Assembly (NCBI GenBank): GCA_946407735.1
Contig: CAMJPL010000033.1
Location: 1 to 35,127, forward strand
DNA: 35,127 bases
DNA from: an uncultured Clostridia bacterium
GTDB lineage: Bacteria > Bacillota > Clostridia > Oscillospirales > CAG-272
Direction: 5' to 3'
Positions 32,579 through 35,127 of the stretch are shown piece after piece (position 1 is the stretch's first letter; every line of letters begins with the position of its first letter). The notes below the pieces were generated by a model. The model did not search any database. It saw nothing but the letters and a program-made list of their open reading frames with translations, and was not told the DNA's origin. Position numbers and translations under genes: made by a program.

Positions 32579-33214
32579 ATGAAAGAAGTCCTGATCGGCA
32601 CGACAAACCCGTCGAAGGTCGACAAATACCGCTTCATCCTCGGCGAAAGGGATTATAAGTTCGTTACCCCCGCCAATCTCGGCATAACCGGCGAGCCGGA
32701 TGAGACGGGAAGGGATCAGCTTGAGAACGCCGTCATCAAGGCGAGGTTCTACGGCGGATATCACGACCGCGTCATATGCATGGACTCGGGTCTTACGCTG
32801 AAAGACCTCCCGCGGGATGATCCGCGCCAGCCGGGTCTCCATGTCAGATCGCCGATGGGCGTGCGTCTCGACGACGACGGGATGCTTGAGTATTACAGGA
32901 GCCTTGCCGCCGCTCTCGGCGGCAGGACCGCCGCCTGCTGGCTCGACGGCACGGCGGTATGGAACCGCGGCAGGATATACACCCTCGCCGAGCCTGCCGA
33001 GGCGGCGGATGAGAAGACGTTTTATCTCGTCGACGTCCCGTCGGGAAAAAGACACGACGGCTGGCCGCTCGATTCGATATCGGTCTATACGGACGGCGGA
33101 TATTTCACCGACGACGAGCTGAGGCATATCACCCAGTCGTCGCCCGATATCAGCGGCGCCGCCGAAAGGTACAGGGCGGACCTGCGCCGTTTCCTCGAAG
33201 AATCACTCGCGTAG
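32579..33214 (+). CDS. Ham1/RdgB-like non-canonical NTP pyrophosphatase
   Basis: This 211-residue protein has GAAGGACGATATA before ATG 32579. It starts LIGTTNPSKVDKYRFIL, then GRDQLENAVIKARFYGG and ICMDSGLTLKDLP with QPGLHVRS, the substrate and metal sites of the Ham1 superfamily. RdgB enzymes remove ITP and XTP from the nucleotide pool. The protein is not a close RdgB: the usual SYRCF/HD C-terminal motif is replaced by HDGWPLDSISV, so its substrate may differ. It is the last gene of the operon and converges on tyrA with only seven bases between stops. Confidence 0.75.
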   Translation: MKEVLIGTTNPSKVDKYRFILGERDYKFVTPANLGITGEPDETGRDQLENAVIKARFYGGYHDRVICMDSGLTLKDLPRDDPRQPGLHVRSPMGVRLDDDGMLEYYRSLAAALGGRTAACWLDGTAVWNRGRIYTLAEPAEAADEKTFYLVDVPSGKRHDGWPLDSISVYTDGGYFTDDELRHITQSSPDISGAAERYRADLRRFLEESLA

Positions 33215-33221
33215 GCGAGGG

Positions 33222-34310
33222 TCAGTGAAGCCTGTAACCCCGGTCTGACAGTAGCCTTGCCGCGCGATCCATATCGCGTTGGCTGCCGAACTCCACGGCG
33301 AGCGCTCCCTGCTGATACTCGCGGTTGTGAGTGATGCCGATGTTCTTTATGTTTATGCCGCTGCCGGCAAGCAGCGACACGACGTCGGAGAGCGCACCCG
33401 GACGGTCGGCGATGTCGGCATGCAGCCTGAACACCGGCCTTATGTCGCCCGACGGACGGTCGCCGAAGCCGCTGCGGTAGTCCCTCGCCGAGCCGAAGAA
33501 GCGGATCAGCCCTTCGCCGTCGGCATCGGATATCATCTCCCGCGCCTTTTCGAGACCGGCGATGTACCTGTCGAGCAGGGAGACGATGTTTTCCCGGTTC
33601 GTTACGCAGATCTGGCTCCAAAGCTCCGGCGACGACGAGCTGATGCGGGTGATGTCCTTGAAGCCTCCGGCGGCGATGGTTTTCATGACGCCGCTGTCGT
33701 CGCTGTCGCGGATAAGATTCACCAGCGCCGCCGAAACGACGTGCGGCAGATGGCTTATCCCCGCCGTGTACATGTCGTGCTCATCGGGTCTGATGACGAC
33801 AGGCAGCGCGCCGATGTCGGATACGAGCTCAGTCATTGCCGCCGATACGTCGCCTGGCACATCGTCCTCCGGAGCTAAGATGTAGTAGGCGTTCTCGAGC
33901 AGCGCCGCCGACGAGTTGCGGTAGCCGATCCGCTCCGATCCCGTCATCGGATGCCCGCCGATAAACCGCCCGGACAGCCCGAGTTCGACAGCTTTCATAT
34001 GGATCCCGCTTTTCACCGACCCGACGTCGGTGAATATCGTGTTTTCCCCCGCCGCCATAGAAGCGGCGGCGAGATTTTCGCTGTTCGCCCCGACCGGCGC
34101 GCCGAGAAAGACGAGATCGCAGTCCGCCGCAGCGTCAGATATGTCCGCCGCCGCGATGTCGACCACCCCGTCAGCCATAGCCTCCGCCACAGCTGAAGGA
34201 TCGGGATCATAAGCCTTTATGACGATCCCCTCCCGTTTCTCCCGTATCGCCCGCGCGACCGATCCCGTGATCAGCCCCAGCCCGATGAAGGATATTTTCC
34301 TGAATTCCAT
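33222..34310 (-). CDS. tyrA: Prephenate dehydrogenase with C-terminal ACT domain
   Basis: The start at ATG 34308-34310 (GAGG 11 bases upstream) is preferred to a longer one without a site; it gives 362 residues. The N-terminus has a NAD-binding GLGLITGS motif, then GSVKSGIH, the GGHPMTGSERIGYRNSSAALL segment with the catalytic His, and HLPHVVSAAL. The C-terminus (about 280-350) is an ACT domain (RLHADIADRPGALSDVVSLLAGSGINIKNIGI), which usually binds tyrosine for feedback control. The enzyme makes 4-hydroxyphenylpyruvate for tyrosine in the cytoplasm. It stands alone on the minus strand with its own promoter. Confidence 0.95.
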   Translation of the reverse strand: MEFRKISFIGLGLITGSVARAIREKREGIVIKAYDPDPSAVAEAMADGVVDIAAADISDAAADCDLVFLGAPVGANSENLAAASMAAGENTIFTDVGSVKSGIHMKAVELGLSGRFIGGHPMTGSERIGYRNSSAALLENAYYILAPEDDVPGDVSAAMTELVSDIGALPVVIRPDEHDMYTAGISHLPHVVSAALVNLIRDSDDSGVMKTIAAGGFKDITRISSSSPELWSQICVTNRENIVSLLDRYIAGLEKAREMISDADGEGLIRFFGSARDYRSGFGDRPSGDIRPVFRLHADIADRPGALSDVVSLLAGSGINIKNIGITHNREYQQGALAVEFGSQRDMDRAARLLSDRGYRLH

Positions 34311-34348
34311 ATATATCACGTCCTCTTTTATCATGCGGTGTTTGATAT

Positions 34349-34377
34349 ATTATACTCCGGGAGGAAGGGAGAATCAA
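34349..34377 (-). promoter_or_regulatory. Putative tyrA promoter
   Basis: On the minus strand TTGATT (34372-34377) and TATAAT (34349-34354) have a 17-base spacer, about 40 bases upstream of the tyrA start. Confidence 0.65.
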
Positions 34378-34439
34378 ATCGGAAATGTTAATTTATGAAG
34401 ATTTGTGAAACAAATTTTCAAACAGATATATTAAAGCAG

Positions 34440-34800
34440 GATTAGGCTATCATCTGTCGGTCAGCGAAAGTTCGATAATATTAGTCTTCGAGGAACGAAT
34501 GAACCTTAACTGTCAAGCGACGAAGCTGACTGGCGGACTATCGTAAACACTGTTCGCTAATAAACCCTCCACTGTCAAGCGCCTTTGGCGCTTGACATCT
34601 CCCCCCGGAGGGGGAAGAACTTAATAGGAAAAGTTGCTCCGCAACTTTCAATTGATGTTCCGCTGCGCGGAACGAGCCCTCATCTGTCAAGCGGCGAAGC
34701 CGCTTGACACCTTCCCCCGAAGGGGGAAGGCTCTAATAGGAAAATTTGCTGCGCAAATTTTCAATTTGTGTTTCGCTTCGCGAAACAAAGGGGGTCGTGG
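34440..34800. repeat. Second cluster of the CCCTCC/TCTGTC hairpin units
   Basis: Two good units lie in the same orientation: 34565-34622 (TGTCAAGCGCC-TTT-GGCGCTTGACA then CCCCCCGGAGGGGG) and 34675-34735 (TGTCAAGCGGC-GAA-GCCGCTTGACA then CCCCCGAAGGGGG). Each is followed by AGGAAAA and a palindrome: GTTGCTCCGCAAC, or TTTGCTGCGCAAA and GTTTCGCTTCGCGAAAC. A decayed unit lies at about 34508-34535. They belong to the same family as the array at 3.9-4.5 kb. Confidence 0.8.
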
Positions 34801-35089
34801 AACGAATGAGGGAAATGTGAGGAAAACGAAATCGCTCCAGCGAGCAGCGCGATGCGCCGATTGTATTCTCAATGAGAATACTCATATTTTGATTGTTTTC
34901 ACAATGAGACCACTCACATGCCGCTTATATGAACGATACCCGTCGACCGCGGCGGCAAGATCGGTATGAACGATACATGTGTGATGGAATGGAACGGAAA
35001 GTATCACACCAACTTACGGTTTTAAGCGATACAAGGGACGATCGGTCTCTTTTATCCAGTACAATAAACACTGATTCGATACAGTGACT
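34801..35089. other. Gene-free right end of the window
   Basis: I see no supported gene or RNA here. It contains short imperfect repeats such as TCTCAATGAGAATACTCA and TTCACAATGAGACCACTCACA, and several GATAC words. Confidence 0.5.
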
Positions 35090-35127
35090 CCCATCGTGGA
35101 AAAGATTCCAAAGGAAAACCGAGCAGG
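35090..35127. repeat. Repeat shared with 16901-16974, cut by the window end
   Basis: CCCATCGTGGAAAAGATTCC then AAAGGAAAACCGAGCAGG matches the sequence at 16901 except for one base and the hairpin inserted there. It continues beyond the window. Confidence 0.8.

Overview
The window looks like a chromosomal segment of a GC-rich member of the Clostridia, probably an uncultured gut Oscillospirales or Christensenellales-type organism. The reasons are strong AGGAGG-type ribosome binding sites, near-consensus sigma-A promoters (TTGACA-17/18-TATAAT), a Firmicutes-style LexA, a type III glutamine synthetase, a DUF6061-like small protein and many GC-rich intergenic hairpin repeats. The taxonomic call is inference. 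No rRNA, tRNA or CRISPR array was seen.

Region 1 (1-5.7 kb) is mixed and partly decayed. It holds a gene cut by the window edge, coupled to a beta-CASP-like metallo-beta-lactamase protein; a DUF6061-like gene; a 5'-truncated tocopherol-cyclase-like remnant; a CBM9-like protein; a roughly 700-base array of MITE-like inverted repeats; and a membrane-anchored PI-PLC-type phosphodiesterase. Region 2 (5.8-9.4 kb) is on the minus strand: a DUF4091/GH123-like glycosidase, lexA and a WYL-domain regulator, each with its own promoter. Region 3 (9.7-16.7 kb) is a catabolic-looking minus-strand run (DegT-family aminotransferase, two Gfo/Idh/MocA oxidoreductases, a decayed possible solute-binding protein gene, a neutral-ceramidase-like protein) that diverges from a plus-strand URO-D-fold protein.

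Region 4 (17.1-29.1 kb) is a nitrogen and nucleotide block. glnN (glutamine synthetase III) is divergent from purC, purB, purA, carA and a very long carB. PurC, PurB and PurA act in the late IMP and AMP steps, and CarA/CarB make carbamoyl phosphate from glutamine. The carB reading frame runs without a stop into a complete diaminopimelate epimerase, giving a predicted 1354-residue CarB-DapF protein. Three gaps in this block carry copies of an element whose ends are arrays of the heptamer CAATTAG.

Region 5 (29.1-34.4 kb) is a tight operon: a GNAT acetyltransferase, an HD phosphohydrolase gene interrupted by a fragment of a mobile-element polyvalent protein, a CDF metal transporter, a ComB-type phosphatase and a Ham1-like NTP pyrophosphatase. 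It meets a convergent tyrA (prephenate dehydrogenase with ACT domain). The right end (34.4-35.1 kb) has no gene and carries further copies of the hairpin repeats. The most notable observations are the CarB-DapF fusion, the in-phase insertion in the HD gene, and the architecture of the two intergenic element families.
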